In this document: in pieces, positions 46,001 through 59,206 of the stretch
Layout of the letters: every line of letters begins with the position of its first letter
Numbering within the stretch: position 1 is the stretch's first letter
Notes under the pieces: generated by a model
What the model saw: only the letters and a program-made list of their open reading frames with translations
Told to the model about the DNA's origin: nothing
The model's database searches: none
Position numbers and translations under genes: made by a program
Assembly: GCA_905331475.1 (NCBI GenBank)
Contig: CAJNYU010000032.1
Coordinates: forward strand, 263,196-327,195
Direction: 5' to 3'
Source: Rotaria socialis
Taxonomy: Eukaryota; Rotifera; Eurotatoria; Philodinida; Philodinidae
DNA length: 64,000 nucleotides

Positions 46001-46088
46001 TTTTCGAGTACGCAAAAATAAATCATTTTTGTTTTCGACTGTGACAACAAATAATTACAAAAGTTTCTGAAAATTTGTTTTTTATTGT

Positions 46089-46840
46089 TCATTCTATTGC
46101 TGACAAAAAGCTATATAATGATTTTTTAGCAATGCTTTCAATGCGATCCATTGTTTCTTTACTGTTGCAATAATATTTTGAGCATGCGATCCAGATTTGA
46201 CGACTTAACATTATTCTATCGTCCATTGAAATTTTAGTAGCTATGATGGCAACATAAAGTGAACTTTTTGTTAATTGACAGGTCGGCGAATCGTTTTTGT
46301 GAACTGCATTGCTTGTTGTTAAACCTATGATTTGATTTCGTTCACTAAAAGATTTATCATTACATTGAACAGGCTCTCCTCTCAAACCTTGGTTACAGGT
46401 TAATGACGCGGATTCGCGATTCATGACAATATCCATTAATGAATTTTGCATTTTTGTATAATCGTTTTCGAGTCATTTTTGTGGATTTTTAAGTAAGAAT
46501 TTTCCTTTGCATTGATCTTCTCAAGTACATGAATAAAAAACTTCTGTACTAATTTGTGTAAAATCAATTTTTGTCTTTTCTTCTACATAGTCATATTTAT
46601 CATTGATTGATCGGTTTTCATCATAAAACTCTGATCCGAAAGTGATTTGAAAATTATTTTGAGCATAATTAATTTTAATGTTAACTTGGCTGAGATAATC
46701 GGAGTGAGCTTTATTGCATTGATTAGCAAGAACCGATGGAGAATCGAATGTTTGTGAAAAATGACAAGTACTGTAAGAAGAAAGATAACAATTTGTTTCA
46801 ATGATTACATTGAACACAAAGTACAGAATTGTGATGAAAA
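46089..46840 (-). pseudogene. Secreted Cys-containing protein, broken by in-frame TGA codons
   Basis: One reading frame of about 240 codons runs from a hydrophobic signal-like start (LFLFITILYFVFNVIIETNC) to KKSLYSFLSAIE then TAA. It is interrupted by TGA at 46521-46523 and again 15 codons later, and a third TGA replaces the expected start region. There is no ATG before the signal segment and no consensus intron that would remove the stops. The body has spaced cysteines (STCHFSQ, NQCNKAH, LTCNQG, PVQCND, SPTCQL, ACSKYYC) and amphipathic helices, suggesting a small secreted or extracellular protein of unknown family. All breaks are TGA, as expected from CGA or TGG decay. A second copy elsewhere may be intact. 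Confidence 0.6.
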
Positions 46841-46849
46841 GGAATAATC

Positions 46850-48062
46850 ATTCTTTTTCTTTTCAAGAAACCGAATGAAATTAATTATCGATTTTTTTCT
46901 CGTACTGCTTATATAACTACTTTGTTATTTAGAGCCACCATGAATATTATATCAGATGGTTTTTTTTATCAATATGACGTCTGAAAACTTTATTTAGATT
47001 TCATCATGGAACAATCTAAATAAATCAATAATATTATTTTTTATTTTGATCATGTAGTGGTTAGTAGTCAAAAAGAGCATATTAAATTGTGTTTTTCCAT
47101 TGAGAGATATGACGATGTTGTTGTCACAAGAGATAAGATATATTGCAAAAGGAAAGAAAACATTTGGTAAAGAGTTTGTTCATAGATAGGTTTCGATGGC
47201 GCAGCCAATACAGTGTATTTGTCATATTTTCTCAGTAGTTGGATTCGCAGCAATGGAAAATTACGGATGTTCTTATCGAGTTCAGCTACATTTATTATCC
47301 TGTGAAGTTCACTTCGTACATTAGGTAGAAAAGTGTGATAGATTAACCATAGAGTTCAGCATCCGCAAAAGGTTATCCGGAGCCGAAAGCATAGTTTCAG
47401 ATCCGGCTTTGATTACTCACAATAAAAGAAGGGCTCCGGCACACGTCTAAAATGTTGTGCGGAAGCAAAACCATTAACTTATCGGATATATATATATAAG
47501 AAATGCTGTGTCTATTCGATTTTACCCACGTATGAATTGAATTTAAATATTTCGAAATATTTTCTACCCAAGTGTTCATAACATCTAAATTATCCAAAGT
47601 CACTTTTGACCTAGCTACGATAGAATATCATAAATTCATTGCAATTAGAATGTATAGAAAATGTAGGGTATTATATTGTATATGATTCATATCTAATTCA
47701 GTCGATATTTGAATAGATAATATCTTACTGTAATTATATTTATTTTAATGACAAATACTAAACAGGTTTTAAAATCTATCTTTTTTCTATAATATTGTGT
47801 TTATCCTAAAAAGTTTGGTATATACGTTACAAAAACACGATCGAAAGACAAAAAGGAATATTCATTTAGTCAATACCGTTGACAAAACGAACCGCATTTA
47901 TAAAGATCAACAATATAGAGATGAACAACTGGAACATAAATAAAATGCAAGATTAACAATAACAAAAAAGCGAGAGGAAAATAAATCGTGTACAGAATTC
48001 GAACGAGATGAAAAGCAATAGGATGCTTGATATTTTGTGTTGTTATAAAATTATTTCTGCAT
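46850..48062. other. Intergenic region, no gene recognised
   Basis: AT-rich. A (TA)n run lies near 47490-47500. Short minus-strand frames at 47068-47253 and 47397-47603 have no recognisable family. The right end is the 3' flank of the branching-enzyme gene. Confidence 0.4.
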
Positions 48063-51000
48063 TTATTTGGCATCATCTACTAGAGCAAGTACGAAAGCCG
48101 AACGACATGGTGTGTAGACTCGAAATGAATAGGGTCGTCCATCAATCTTATAGTCTTCAGCTGTAAATACTTGATTCATATCAATACGATCATGACCATC
48201 AAATGATTTTGCATCCGAGCTGAGTACAATTTTATAACTATTTAATAAAATACAATTGATCGTATAGAAAACAAGAAAAAAGTTTAGCACTCACTTTCCC
48301 GGTTGACCACAGCCAATACGATAATCAGTAAAACTTTGACTTGTATGAAAATTAAAGACAAATAATAAACCGTTATTACCACGTTCAAACACAACAACTT
48401 TATCACCTTGATGAGTTCGACTTATATACTAAATATATCAAAATTTACCGATGCATATTTCTTTATACGTTCTTGCCATTACGACTTAACTGTATTTTTA
48501 GCTGATAGCCATTGATATTTTTCTTCAAGACTATTCATAGCTTGATCCCATGCATTAAGAAATTTATATCTCAATGTGTCATCTTCAGTTAGATAGAAAA
48601 GACGACGAGCATAATGGTAACTATCATTATTTCCAGCTCGAGGAAAATCGAGCCATTCTGGGTGACCAAATTCATTACCTACAAAAGAAACAAAATATGT
48701 ATATAAATATCAATTTTAAATGATTCGTTTACCTTCGAAATTTAGCCAACCTTCTCCACCCAATCCATAGGTGATTAAACGAATCATTTTATGTAACGCT
48801 AAACCACGATCGATGATTGGAGTACGATCACTGAAAACTGACATATTAGTGTAAATTTCTGCATCAAATAGCCATTGCGCTATCGATTTATCGCCAACAA
48901 GCGCTTGATCATGACTTTCAGCATAGGCAATATTTTTTTCTGACCATCGGCGATTAGCCAATGTCCATGTTATATCGCCAAATTGCCAGTCTTCATCTGC
49001 TTTCTCTTTTAATAACTAAAATAAACAAAAGAATAGAAACCTTAGTTTTTGTTTTTACATTAATAATAAATAAAATACAAACTTTTATCCAAACATCTGG
49101 AATAGCCATAGCTAAACGATAATCAAATCCACCACCACCTTCAGCTATCGGACGACATAATGTTGGCATTCCTGATACTTCCTAGAGCAAACATATACTT
49201 GGATACAAAATAAACAAGATTTATTCAAATAATACTTCTGCAATCGTAATAGATTCTGGATATAATGTTTGTGAAACATAATTAGCTAATTGAAGATAAT
49301 TAAATGATTCCGTATCAGTTGCTAAACCAAAATATTCATCGTAGGAACCGGAAAACCCATGTGCTACAAAAAAAAGATTTATAAACACATTGAAATTAAA
49401 ACTATATTAAATATACCAATGCCATGTGAATGATAAAGCATTGATGAAACACCATCATATCGAAATCCATCAAATCTGAATTCTTCTAACCAGTATCGAA
49501 CATTCGAAAGAAGAAATCGTAATACTTCACGTCTAAATAAAGAACAAAAAGAATTTTTTTAAGCAATAGATTAGGATATTTTGCGAGGCAATATAAAAGA
49601 CAATATTCATATATTAAAATTAATGAGTAAAACGATACAATCTAAAATTTTATCGAGAGTTGCCTCGGACTAGACTCAAATATTTAAAAAAATATTATTA
49701 TTGGTCAAGAACTTAGAAGGGATTTTTAATTCTTCTAATAATTAATAATTATATATCTCTTTCAAGTCAATATTTACGGTTAAGTAGTTAAAACAGCTAT
49801 CGATTATAATATATATATATATATATATGAACAATCGCTAAAAACTGTTTTATCTAATCTACTGTAAATAATTTCATTTAACTTACTCCGTATAATTGAA
49901 ACATCGACTATCCCAAAGATCATGAAAACCTCGTGGAGATCCATGAAAAAAACAACTATTTGTGCCATCGAACATGTTTAGACCATCGTATGTATTTTTA
50001 CAAGCATGACTATGAACAAGATCCAATAGAACAGTTAAACCAAGTCCATGTGCTTCATCAATTAAGGCTTTTAATTCTTCAGGTGTACCAAATCGACTAA
50101 AATTAATGTTTCGATGAAAAAATGCACACGCATTCGTGCTTAAAAAACGAACCTTGAAGCAGCAAAAAAGCTAGTTACTTGATAACCAAAACTAGCATAA
50201 TAAGCGTGTTCCATAATAGCCATTAATTGAACTGTATTATAACCTTGTTTGACGATTCGCGGAAGAACATTAACACGGAAATTTTCATATGTTGCAACTT
50301 CACCTTTCCACGAACTAATTCCAATATGTGCTTCATAGATTTTCAAACGATCTTTCTTTTTTGGTCGAGTATTTTTAAATTTATAAACTTGATCAACTGG
50401 TGGATTATAGAAAACACCGTGGTATACATTCGTGTTCTTGCCGACTTGAACATAACGTGACCAGGGAGAAAGGCGATCGACCAATTCACCACTAGGTGTT
50501 TCGATGAGTAACTAAAATCAAACCGATAAGAAAAACAATTCAAATAAAACGAAAAGAAAAGAAAATTTTACCTTAACGGCTTGTCCATGTTTAATAGCTG
50601 GTGAACCATCAGCTAACGGTGGAATAGTAATTGTCCATTTACCCCATTGATCACGTGATAATGGGTATTGTTTTTCTTGCCACTGATCTATATGTCAAAA
50701 GAAAATGTTATTATAGGAAATTTTTTTTTTAAATTTTGAACACAAACTGAAATCTCCGCGAATATAAACAGCACGTGCGCCGGGCACCCATTCTTTAACT
50801 TTAATTTCATTGGTACGACTATCGAGATGAACACCATAATGTTTATAAGCTGATGTAAATGTATCAATACCATTTTCTTCGACATTTATTCGATCAACTT
50901 GTAACATGAATTCTTTATAACTGAAAGAAAAACAAATAGAGACCATGTGTGTATATATATATATTTATTTTGTTTATGATGATTGAAATTTATACCGTCG

Positions 51001-51105
51001 TTTAATTTCATCCTTGTGTGGCTTCAAATATGAATCAAGTTCTAATAGATTTTCTAATTCAGGTGGTGTGCCATCGTCTACTCCAGTTTTTGCTGTTGTT
51101 GACAT
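48063..51105 (-). CDS. GBE1: 1,4-alpha-glucan branching enzyme (glycogen branching)
   Basis: Multi-exon gene of roughly 690 residues (human 702) from [20 protein letters not shown] to [10 protein letters not shown] then TAA. An N-terminal CBM48 module ([20 protein letters not shown]) precedes the GH13 barrel. Visible barrel motifs are [57 protein letters not shown] (nucleophile Asp), SITIAEDVSGMPTL (acid Glu, across an exon join), [14 protein letters not shown] (transition-state His-Asp) and [12 protein letters not shown]. The C-terminal beta domain contains [18 protein letters not shown]. The enzyme moves short alpha-1,4 chains to 6-positions to create glycogen branches in the cytosol. Introns are about 50-70 nt, except one of roughly 350 nt at about 49530-49885. 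All catalytic residues are kept, so the gene looks functional. Confidence 0.95.
49809..49829. repeat. (TA)n microsatellite in a branching-enzyme intron
   Basis: About ten TA units within the longest intron of the branching-enzyme gene. Confidence 0.85.
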
Positions 51106-52694
51106 TTTACTCTAGAAAATAGAAAAATCACATTGAATACTATTCATGTCACCGTACTAAAGATGAATCTATAAAACTCTGCATGAATATCTCGGTCATT
51201 TGTTCGAAATATTCTCTCGCCGTCTATCTATCCTAGCATGCATCGACTGAATGATCTTTTCATGTCTAAGTACGTTATCCGTTCTGTTGCTGATAAGGTC
51301 CTTATAGTACATATCTCTGTATGGTTTGCACGTGAAGAAAAAGAACAGAAAAATGATTTCTCTTGCATTGGCTGTATTTTTGTTGCTGAAGAATCGCGAG
51401 ACGAGAGAGGTCGGCTTCTGTTGATTCATTTTCCACTTAAATCTATTTTTACTCTGAAAAAAAGATTGATTTTTTAGAAGAAGATATAAAGTGCGGAAAA
51501 AAATACATTATATATCTTTAGAATTCATCATTATGAAATAAGCCTGCTGTGCACACACCTATAAATTGCATCGATCTGAATAAACATTCAGAGAAAAGTG
51601 TCCTGTCTAAAATCCACTACAAATAATTTGGTAAATTTGCAGGAAATGTTGCTTTTATTTCAAGAAATACAAATTTTTTCTTTAATTTTTACATGACATT
51701 AATAGACGTGATATTTTAAAATTCATTTCTTCGAACGTCTAATTCAAGTAAACATATTTGCAAACAACGCTCTGATATTATTCAAATTTTGATAACGATC
51801 TCTTCTAAACTGTGACGAAATTATTATTGTACTCCTTGATATGGATTTCTTGACCAATAGCTCAATGCGATGCCTTGAATGATTTCTCAAACCAACTCCA
51901 TAGTAATGTAGAAATGCATTTCCTTAATTCACTGGTTACAAAAGCGGAAATTTCAAGAATCGTTATAAATACATTTGTACAAATTTAAGATTTTACTGTA
52001 TTTCTAATGAGTATCTGGCCTATTCTTGATTTGTGACAGAGTTAGAAAGATTCTTTGAAAAATCTCGTAACCTCGAAACTCACTTTTTTTCGCATTTTGA
52101 TACAGCGCTTCCTCAAACTATTATTCCCTTTAGTCATAGCTTTGTTTTTATTTTATTTTACTAATTATTATAGTAAAAATTCTTTCTGTACTAATAAAAG
52201 TATGTTTATTAAAAATAGTCAAATTTGTTCCATACACAATTCTAACATCTGTTCATAAGCAGTCTGAGATCTATTCGACTTTTTCCCTTTCCAAGTATTA
52301 AGATTCATTATGAATACAAACAACGCCAACTCTCTCTTTATGTTCTAGCCCTTCAGAAATGATATCGTGAAGCAATGGAAAATGTTTTAATAAATGAAAC
52401 AAGTCAACAATGCGTTAATCAATTTCATAGATGATGTTGTGCACCGTCTCTTTTTTCTAATTTAAACAAAATAGTCTTGCTACTTAGGAAAAGAAAAATG
52501 GTTCTTAAAAAATCTAATTTATTTCTCATCAAACAAATGGTTTATTTTTTCCGGCATTGTTGCAGAACTTTTTTTCCCGTATTTCTCTTTAACTAATGAT
52601 TATTTGTTAAATAAATAGCTTTCAGTAGGTGTTTAGTTTTTGTAGTGACTTGTCATCACTTTCTTCATGTGTGATCTTTGTCAAAAAGAAACAA
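51106..52694. other. Divergent intergenic region, no gene recognised
   Basis: Lies between the branching-enzyme start (minus) and the polycystin start (plus). Small frames at 51196-51477 and 52055-52258 show no family. A 5' untranslated exon of the polycystin gene could end near 52620 (GCTTTCAG acceptor). Confidence 0.4.
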
Positions 52695-55198
52695 ATGTGG
52701 AAATTTTGTTTGGAATTATTATGTTATCTAAGTTTCACGGTTGTAATCTATGTAATCAGCTGTTCATCACATAATACTGACAGATATTATCAAGTTCAAC
52801 AGTTGCGTCTGTTATTTTTAAACAGGGGTAATGCAACTCATGATTTTTCACACGTAAGAATTTGTTACTTTTGACTCTATTGAAAAATCTTCTCGTTTCT
52901 TTTTAATCATATATTTAAAGATTGCCACAATTGATGAATATTGGAGGTGGCTAAAAGGAAGTTTTATAGCGAATCTTTTCCCCGGAGATTGGTATAATGG
53001 ACAATCAGCTAATGATTCTAATGGATTTATTAGTGATAAAACAAATCGATTGATAGGATGGGCAACAATGAGACAGTTACGAATTAGGCCAGGTTAGTTT
53101 TTACCAGTTTTCCAATCTATGATATTAAGCGAAATATTTCGAAGAAAATTTTGTTAAATCTTCGATAAAAGTCATCTCTATTATATCGATTTCTTTGTTG
53201 AAATTGAATTATTGACACGGCAAGTTCAATAAAGGTAATTAGACATCTAGTATTTTGAACATATTTAAAAGTCTTTTTCGTTTCCGATAAAGGCCACACA
53301 TTTAGTTTTGCATATAAATATAATTCCTAATAGTGGATCAAACGAATCATTTATCTGACTATAATCTAAGTGGAGTAGCTAGTTAGACGTCCGAATGAGA
53401 TAAATCGAAAATCGTATGCGACTACTTTGAAAAAACTCAAGAACAAACTATTGTATGTTTTCATGAATAAGTCGAAGAATGACAATTAAATTCTGGCAGT
53501 AACATGGTTTTTGAGTGTTACTATTTTTGACCATATGATGAAAAGAATGGAATAGATTTTAAAGGAGAAAAAGCAATGGTGCATGAGCTTTTCTGAGGAC
53601 GATTGAATTGAATCTTAATCGAAATGATCTATGAGATTTTAGAATTCTAATTTCCTTTTTCAGATACTTGCCCAATAGTAAATGCTGTTCGAAATTTGAT
53701 TCCACATTGCTTCGGCAGTTATACAGCGTCCAATGAAGAAAAACGAATATTTTATCCAGGATGGTCTATTAATGAAACAACACAAAATTATAGCTCCTCG
53801 ATAAACGAAGCATTTACTTATCAAACAGGTGATAAACTTGATACATATATATACGTGGGTGATCAGGCTACGTATAGAACTGGTGGCTATGTATATGAAT
53901 TTCGTGGTTCATTATCTGATTTACACCAGGATCTTACGACGCTTCGTGAATTACAATGGATTGATAAACAAACAAGAGCTGTTCTAATTCAACTGAATTT
54001 ATACACTCCCAATATACCGATATTTACATCGGTAGTAATACTCGTTGAAATACTATCAAGTAGTGGTATTGTTCCAACTGCACGTTTTGACCCATTCGAT
54101 GTTAACAGTAAACAATTTTTGTTTTATTTAAAAATTAATCTAACCTTTACGTATTGCAATTTCTATTTAGATTTCGGATCTATATTTCAAATAACAGTTG
54201 CCGTTATTTATTTAATATTTATTGTCTATTTCATGATCGTCGAAGTCTATACATTTATTTGTCTTAAAAAGTCATATTTTCGTCGTGTATGGTCGTACAT
54301 TGAAATCGGTATTATTTCTTGTTCATGGGCCAGTGTTGGCGTACACATATGGCAAGTAAAAGAAACATCACGTGTAACCAGTTTGTTTCATCAGACACAC
54401 GGTAATGCCTATTTAAATATTCAATTATTGGCATATCTCAATGATCTATTTTCGCTTTTACTTGCTTTTTGCTGTTTTTTTGTTACATTGAAAATTTTAC
54501 GTTTATGTCGGTATAGTCGACGTTTAGCAATTTTATCTGATACACTGTCAAATGCAACACCAGAACTCGTTTCGTTTTCATTTATGTTCGCAGTTATATT
54601 TATGGCATTTCTTGTATTATTTTATTTACAATTTGCTTCATTTATTTGGGAATGTTCAAGTTTATTGCTTACGGCACAGATGTTATTTGAGTTGTTATTA
54701 TTAAAATTTAACACGTCGCAAATTACGGGAGCAGCGCCGATGTTGGGCCCAATTTATTTTTCATTATTTATTCTTTTCGTTGTTTTTGTATGCATGAATA
54801 TGTTTGTTTCAATTATTAATGATAATTTTCGAAAGGTCCGAAATCATATTCATAGAATGGATCATGACGATCAAGATATGTTCATTACTTTGCTCAAAAG
54901 AATACAACACTGCTGTGGTAGATTACTTTTTTCAATGCTATTTTTTTCTTCTTCTTATACCTGAAGTTTTCTTAGGAAGCAATGACGATAGTGTAAATAG
55001 AGTAACCTTTAACACAAATTCGACTGTAATCACGGTTAGTGAAATCGTCGATCCAATTCAACGTTTATCAAATAAACTCGATAAACTTATGGCTTATACT
55101 AATCGAGTACGTGATGAACTTTACTTTGAAAGGTTTTGTTTCCGAATGATTGCTTATTTCATTTTTCTAGCACTATACTACTAAAAAGATTCGAATAG
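52695..55198 (+). CDS. Polycystin-2-like TRP channel (PKD2 family), atypical pore
   Basis: Five exons (52695-52853, 52921-53092, 53664-54917, 54976-55132, 55171-55198) join in phase to 589 residues. S1 is MWKFCLELLCYLSFTVVIYV. The extracellular TOP (polycystin) domain follows: YWRWLKGSFIANL, RLIGWATMRQLRIRP, TCPIVNAVRNLIPHC and LRELQWIDKQTRAVLIQLNLY. Then come S2-S6, with SYFRRVWSYIEIGII and a last helix after MLGPIYFSLFILFVVFVCMN ending INDNFRKVRNHI. Next to LGPIYF, where PKD2 proteins have the LGD-type filter, this protein reads AQMLFELLLLKFNTSQITGA with no acidic filter residue. The C-terminus is short, with a weak coiled coil (VDPIQRLSNKLDKLMAY) and no EF hand. Family role: Ca2+-permeable cation channel of cilia or intracellular membranes. 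An upstream exon is possible. Confidence 0.85.
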
Positions 55199-56124
55199 CA
55201 TGGGATGACCCAACAGTTCCAGCACTTAGTTGGTTAGTAAAACAGAAATGAAGAATTTAATTTTATACTTTTGTCCTACCAGCTGCTTTGCGTGAATTTG
55301 TTGTAACTTCATCATGTTAAAAAAAAAAAACTTTGAAAGAAAAATACACTTTATCAAATATCATAATGATATTTTTTTTCTGCATCGCTAGAAGTCTGTT
55401 TCGAATGAGTTGATGTTCTTTGAAAATGAATACTATTGCGTCAAGTACTTATTTAAAAAAGTATTTTCTGAAAGAAAAAATAATGTAATTATTTAAATAT
55501 AGAAGTTTATATGCTTTTATTTTTCACATAGAAAAATCAGTGAAATTAAAGCCATAATTTAACTTAATACATTGAATTATCCAGCGTATCGATGTAGCTC
55601 ACTTGTAAAGTTCATGCAATTACTTTGCCTTCTTAAGCTTTTTAAAATACATTGCAAAAGACAGCTGCCATATGTCACAACTTCTTTTCAGCTCAAGAAA
55701 GAACAAGGTCGTACTCTTCTCTAAAGCAATCTATGAATTAAAGGCCACAGATACGTACCCTTAGGAACAGTTACGATCACCATGTAGTCTACTTTCAAAT
55801 ATTAGCGTTTCTTAGACACAGTATTTATTTGAGCAGCTCGATTGATTAAAATAAAATAAAAATATTGATATGAACAAAATATATGATCAATACAGTCGTG
55901 TTCTAATCTGTAAAAAATAAAATGAAGTAACTCTTCGATGAATTTATTCGAATAAAGATAATGGAACGAAACAAAAACAGCAGAGATTCTTTAAATGTAG
56001 CGACGAAAAAGAGTAAAAGATGAGGTCACACAACAATCAACCAAAAGCACCAAGGAACTTCAACAAAAGAGTTTATTTTTACAAATAAATTCATGTTCTA
56101 AATTGTGATTTGTTTTTCTATGCG
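55199..56124. other. 3' flanks between convergent genes
   Basis: The convergent ends of the polycystin-like and HGSNAT genes. AT-rich, with no exon recognised. Confidence 0.4.
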
Positions 56125-59100
56125 TTAAAGCACCAAAAAGATTCGTTTTTTAAACAAAATATATGCAATAATAATCCAGAAAATGCATCCCCATAAAGCC
56201 ATAGCAAGATGTGCTGCATGTGTATTAACTACAACCCATTGTACAGGAAAATAAGTTGCAAAAACAAGATGTGTTACATAGATAAGTATTGAGTTTGCTC
56301 CAGGATATTGAAACGGTGTTGCATTCCACCAGTTAAGAAGATCAATAAACACATACATCAAAGCAAATCCAGCAAATGCCAAACCAGCTAGAAATAAACA
56401 AAAAAAAGTAAAATATTTTTGTTTGCAGAATAAAAAGAAGGCCAGATCGTTTTCATACCAGTAAAAAATGAAAATGATAATGTCCAAATATTTTTATTCA
56501 ACGGCATTGGTCCACTATCGAGTGTACCTGCCGTTAAACCAACACCAATTATTGTACTTAAGATACTCCATGTAAAAAGACGTGCAAGACGATCAGCATG
56601 ATTTTGATACATAACTAAAGAAAAGTTAAATTTGATAAAAAAAAAAAGTAATTTGAAAAGACAATTCCAAACCTAAAATTCGTCCAGCTTGAACGCCTAG
56701 ATAAGCTAGAAATATTGTTGGCATAGCACCAAATAAATTCTCAGGATCAAACGCTATGTTACATCCTAAATATAAAATATTTTCTTGTATTCTTCCCATG
56801 CAACAAAAAATATTTGATTTCTACCATAAACAGCTTGACATGTGGGATATTGATAAAGATGTTTATCCGTAAAAATAACCCGATCGATATAGCCTGTTAT
56901 TCCACCTGTACAATTTTCATATTTACCATTTTCGTCTAATCCACCTACGTAAATAATTCGTGCGTAGATTAAAACAAGAATTTTGTGAATATACTAACCA
57001 GGCCCTAAATATCCAGCTGGACAATTTTCATAGGGTACTAAGTAAACAACAAGCACCCAAATAGCAGCTAGAGCTATATTAATTAACCATTGAACAGGAA
57101 AATTTGTTATATCACAGAAAAGTGTAAGTATACGTTGTAATCTTCCTGATTTAACTGCAACTGTTGACATTGATGGTTGCTCTCTAGTTGGTATTATGTA
57201 TTGTTCTGGCCGTGAACAAAGTACTTCAATTGTTGCAATAACACCATAGACAATAGCAAATCGTTGTAAAACACCAAGAATACGTACTATGGCAAGATCA
57301 ACTTTAAAACGTGTATTAAGTATGAAACCAATTAACTAAATAGAAATCAATGTTTTGTTCTGCTAAATAGAATATGTAGATGTCTCGAGCGTGAAACCTT
57401 TCGTTTTTTTCTAATTTATTGGCTTTCCAGGGAAAAATATTTTAGAACAATGAAAAGCAAGGCACTTTAATTATTCAAATACTCTTTTATTTAATCATAA
57501 TAAAGCTTAAGATAAACAAAGAGCTTTGTCATGATTTTTCAGCGTGAATAGTCTTTTAGAAAAGGAAAACAGTAGATAGAAAAGAAAGTGGTCGCTAATA
57601 TTTCAAATTATTTTCTTATGTATTTAAGGAATACGAGTTTAGTCGTAAAACTTACAAATAATTTGATTGTACGTATGGCTATTTTTTTCAGTAGTGTTCG
57701 TTTTGGAACACTTTTATCAATGGAATTTTTTAATGAAAATACTAATGATGTTCCTAACATCCAAACAAAGAATGGAAATACGATATCGGCAAATGTTATT
57801 CCATGCCAGGGTACATGTTCAAATTGAGCATATCCACCGCCACCATAATTAACAAATATCATTGCTATCATAGCTAAAAATGACAAACAAATAGCGACAT
57901 TATTCTATTTCATTTATTATTATTTGTCTTTACCAAAACCACGAAATGCATCAAGACTCAACAGACGTTTTGATCGAGGTACAACAACGTTAGATATTTT
58001 ATGTATTGGCGGTATTTTAGTTATAGCTAGATTTGCATCTGTTGCAATAATTGTATCAGTCGCTGTTGTTGCTGTTGCTGTTGGCGTTGTACGTGTTTGC
58101 AAATCATAGGAAAGTGTGGATTCTTGTTGTGGTATACGTTTCAGACAACGGTTTTGAAGATTTATTAAACGTTCGCGAAGTTTCATTCGTTGAGCAAATA
58201 AACAAACTATGAATAATATTAATAATATAATGCCACCAACAATTAATGGTACATAAATGTGATTTCCCGAACGTCGCGCAGTTAATGTACATTTAATATC
58301 CGAAGTTGAACTTGAATTTGTTGTTGTTGACGACATTTGTACATTGAGAACAGATTGACCATATTCATATAGAGCTAGAGTTTGGACACAAAATGATGTA
58401 TTATGTAATTCTATACGAATACGATAATTGTATTTTGTATTGATTGTTAAATTAAATATTTTATTTGATGACAAATCTTCGGTGACTATTTTATAGGGAC
58501 AATTGGTACATTCAAGTACTTGAACGTATACCGATAGATTACCGATAATCTAAATGAACGAAAGAAATTAAATAATGATAAATTTTCACAAGCATATTTT
58601 GAAAACATGCAAATCGTTTAGCACGCACCATCTCTGCATTACTTTATCTTTTTAGTATAAGTAGCTAAGAAAGAAAAACAAAACTTTCTAAAACACATGC
58701 ATATATTATATTTGCTAATCGAATACGTCCTTGGATTAAACTACGATGATATTCTAATGTTATTAGTCCGAAAAGGTGATCATTTTTGCTACATCATCTA
58801 TAGAATAATTAATTATCATTCTTACTTGTTTGTCAACAATAATATCAAGTGCAGCTTGATCCATACTCAACGGTGATCTATTATTAACATCAATCGTATC
58901 CGAAGAAGCTCTTGTTACAAGTGTATCTTCTTCATAACTAACGATAAATTGTTTACGAGATGATATTAAACCACTTCCATTGTTGATTGTTGATGTCAAT
59001 GGAAAAGATTTAAAGTTAGCTAAATAGGTAGTTTGATGTGATTCTTTTAATTGATTATTTATTGGACATTGCTGTTGTAGAATTCGACGATCATAATGTG

Positions 59101-59206
59101 TTGACTCCATCGATGTATGACCAACTTCATGTCCATAATAAAGACAAAAGGATGTTCGAAAAATATATAATTGTACAATAGAAATGAGAAAAATTCTTGC
59201 AAACAT
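56125..59206 (-). CDS. HGSNAT: Heparan-alpha-glucosaminide N-acetyltransferase (lysosomal)
   Basis: Multi-exon gene from a signal peptide (MFARIFLISIVQLYIFRTSF) at 59206 to FKKRIFLVL then TAA at 56125. Exon 1 (58826-59206) ends MDQAALDIIVDKQ before GTAAGA; exon 2 (57934-58549) starts IIGNLSVYVQVLECTNCP, the luminal domain seen in HGSNAT. A membrane span (YVPLIVGGIILLILFIVCLF) leads to RLLSLDAFRGFAMIAMIFVN, the family signature, then HVPWHGITFADIVFPFFVWM with the His that is acetylated in the human enzyme, NIAFDPENLFGAMPTIFLAY and NKNIWTLSFSFFTG near the end. About ten C-terminal spans are visible. The enzyme transfers acetyl from cytosolic acetyl-CoA to terminal glucosamine of heparan sulfate in lysosomes. 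It appears intact. The linker before RLLSLD is long and Thr/Ala-rich. Confidence 0.92.

Larger units (their letters stand above)
39556..46088. other. Long gene-poor region upstream of FOXO
   Basis: About 6.5 kb without a recognisable coding exon. It is likely to hold FOXO 5' untranslated exons and regulatory DNA. Notable contents are a relatively GC-rich patch at 40020-40260, pyrimidine/purine-skewed tracts, a (TA)n run at 41786-41809, (CATA)n runs near 41139-41158 and 43429-43455, and a (GA)n run at 43302-43322. An interspersed-repeat-like stretch lies at 45781-46000. Small frames at 40880-41398 and 42535-42828 are low complexity and match no family. Confidence 0.45.
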
